From: Alteromonas sp. MMG017
GTDB taxonomy: Bacteria > Pseudomonadota > Gammaproteobacteria > Enterobacterales > Alteromonadaceae
NCBI RefSeq assembly: GCF_018100795.1
Contig: NZ_JAGJDY010000007.1
Location: 224,779-288,778, forward strand
Direction of reading: 5' to 3'
DNA: 64,000 nucleotides
Part shown: piece after piece, positions 63,535 through 64,000 of the stretch
How positions within the stretch are numbered: the first letter of the stretch is position 1
Layout of the letters: every line of letters starts with the position of its first letter
Program-made: the position numbers and the translations under genes
The notes under the pieces: model-generated
Seen by the model: the letters and a program-made list of their open reading frames with translations, nothing else
What the model was told of the DNA's origin: nothing
The model's database searches: none

Positions 63535-64000
63535 AAAATTACCTGCCAAAGTTGATTACGCGGTCACCGACTAGCCTGAGGTAAGCTCTATTAAAAGATT
63601 GGTGACGCGCTTAAGGTTTAAGCTGCTCTATGTAGTTCATTATAGTATTCTAATACAAGATTTAGCAGGCGTAATAGTCGCTAAAAACTGCCTATTTGTA
63701 TCAAAATAGTTATATTTAGCGCATTTACTCTAACCCATAGCAAGTGAATGACTACTGCGGTAATTTAGAATTTATCAAACTAAAATAACTTCACACAAAC
63801 ACTGTTTTTTTATACAGCCAAGGATTCAGTTGCATATACTCGATCTATTACGGAATTTTTCCGCCTTTCTCATGGTGTGGTTTAGGGGTTATTAATAATG
63901 ACTTGCCATTCAGAAACTTAAAAAATAGACTTGGTTAATAAATCAATGAAATATGGAAATTTTCCACCTTGCATAAAGGATTTTTTCCGTACACTAAATT
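63535..64000. promoter_or_regulatory. Gene-free end with three GGA-N5-TCC dyads
   Basis: 466 bases. CGGAATTTTTCCG (63851-63863), TGGAAATTTTCCA (63954-63966) and GGATTTTTTCC (63978-63988) share GGA-N5-TCC with AT-only centres. No coding frame or RNA gene is supported. Confidence 0.55.

Overview
The window reads as a chromosomal stretch of a marine gammaproteobacterium of the order Alteromonadales, most likely Alteromonas or a close relative. This is inferred from gene content and protein style (rimP-nusA-infB-rbfA-truB-rpsO order, large TonB-dependent receptors, a DUF3718 family pair, mannitol dehydrogenase with a SorC regulator), not from a database search. No prophage, insertion sequence, CRISPR array or rRNA is visible. 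Coding density is high; most longer gene-free stretches lie between divergent genes. Layout. 1-4.6 kb: the tail of a coiled-coil protein, an RsbQ-like hydrolase translationally coupled to a PAS-GGDEF diguanylate cyclase, and an M48 protease/YjgN membrane protein pair. 4.7-11.5 kb: the translation/transcription operon rimP-nusA-infB-rbfA-truB-rpsO on the minus strand, with a sigma70 promoter and a leader that ends in an attenuator-like hairpin. 11.6-16.6 kb: an MHYT hybrid sensor kinase and an HD-GYP response regulator, lying between the rimP operon and two identical initiator tRNA genes. 16.7-25.7 kb: pterin carbinolamine dehydratase, a TonB-dependent receptor, two MscS channels with an entericidin-like lipoprotein, a small envelope protein, MaoC and a LysR regulator. 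25.9-33.1 kb: a polyol module (mannitol-type dehydrogenase, NCS1 permease, HAD phosphatase, SorC regulator) bracketed by two DUF3718 paralogues that share leader and trailer structures. 33.1-41.2 kb: epoxide-hydrolase-like enzyme, a beta-oxidation operon (acyl-CoA dehydrogenase, thiolase, FadB-type protein), and a divergent haloalkane dehalogenase/SDR pair. 41.3-46.5 kb: a small secreted protein, a VOC protein, a quinone oxidoreductase, and a phosphatase/ACAD/APH-kinase operon resembling the parts of ACAD10/ACAD11. 46.9-53.7 kb: second TonB-dependent receptor, DsbA/FrnE-XdhC pair, SGNH hydrolase, and hemN with a well-placed FNR-like box. 53.8-61 kb: molybdenum block moaBCDE-modABC with divergent moeB (carrying an unusual insertion) and an AspA/AstE-like deacylase. 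61-64 kb: lipoprotein esterase, FISUMP-domain protein, SDR, and a gene-free end with three GGA-N5-TCC dyads. How it works together: three themes recur: c-di-GMP signalling (GGDEF, HD-GYP, MHYT kinase), acyl-CoA catabolism (two operons plus MaoC), and molybdenum handling (uptake, cofactor assembly, XdhC). Starts were moved to internal ATG or TTG codons where a ribosome binding site clearly favoured them; each such choice is stated.
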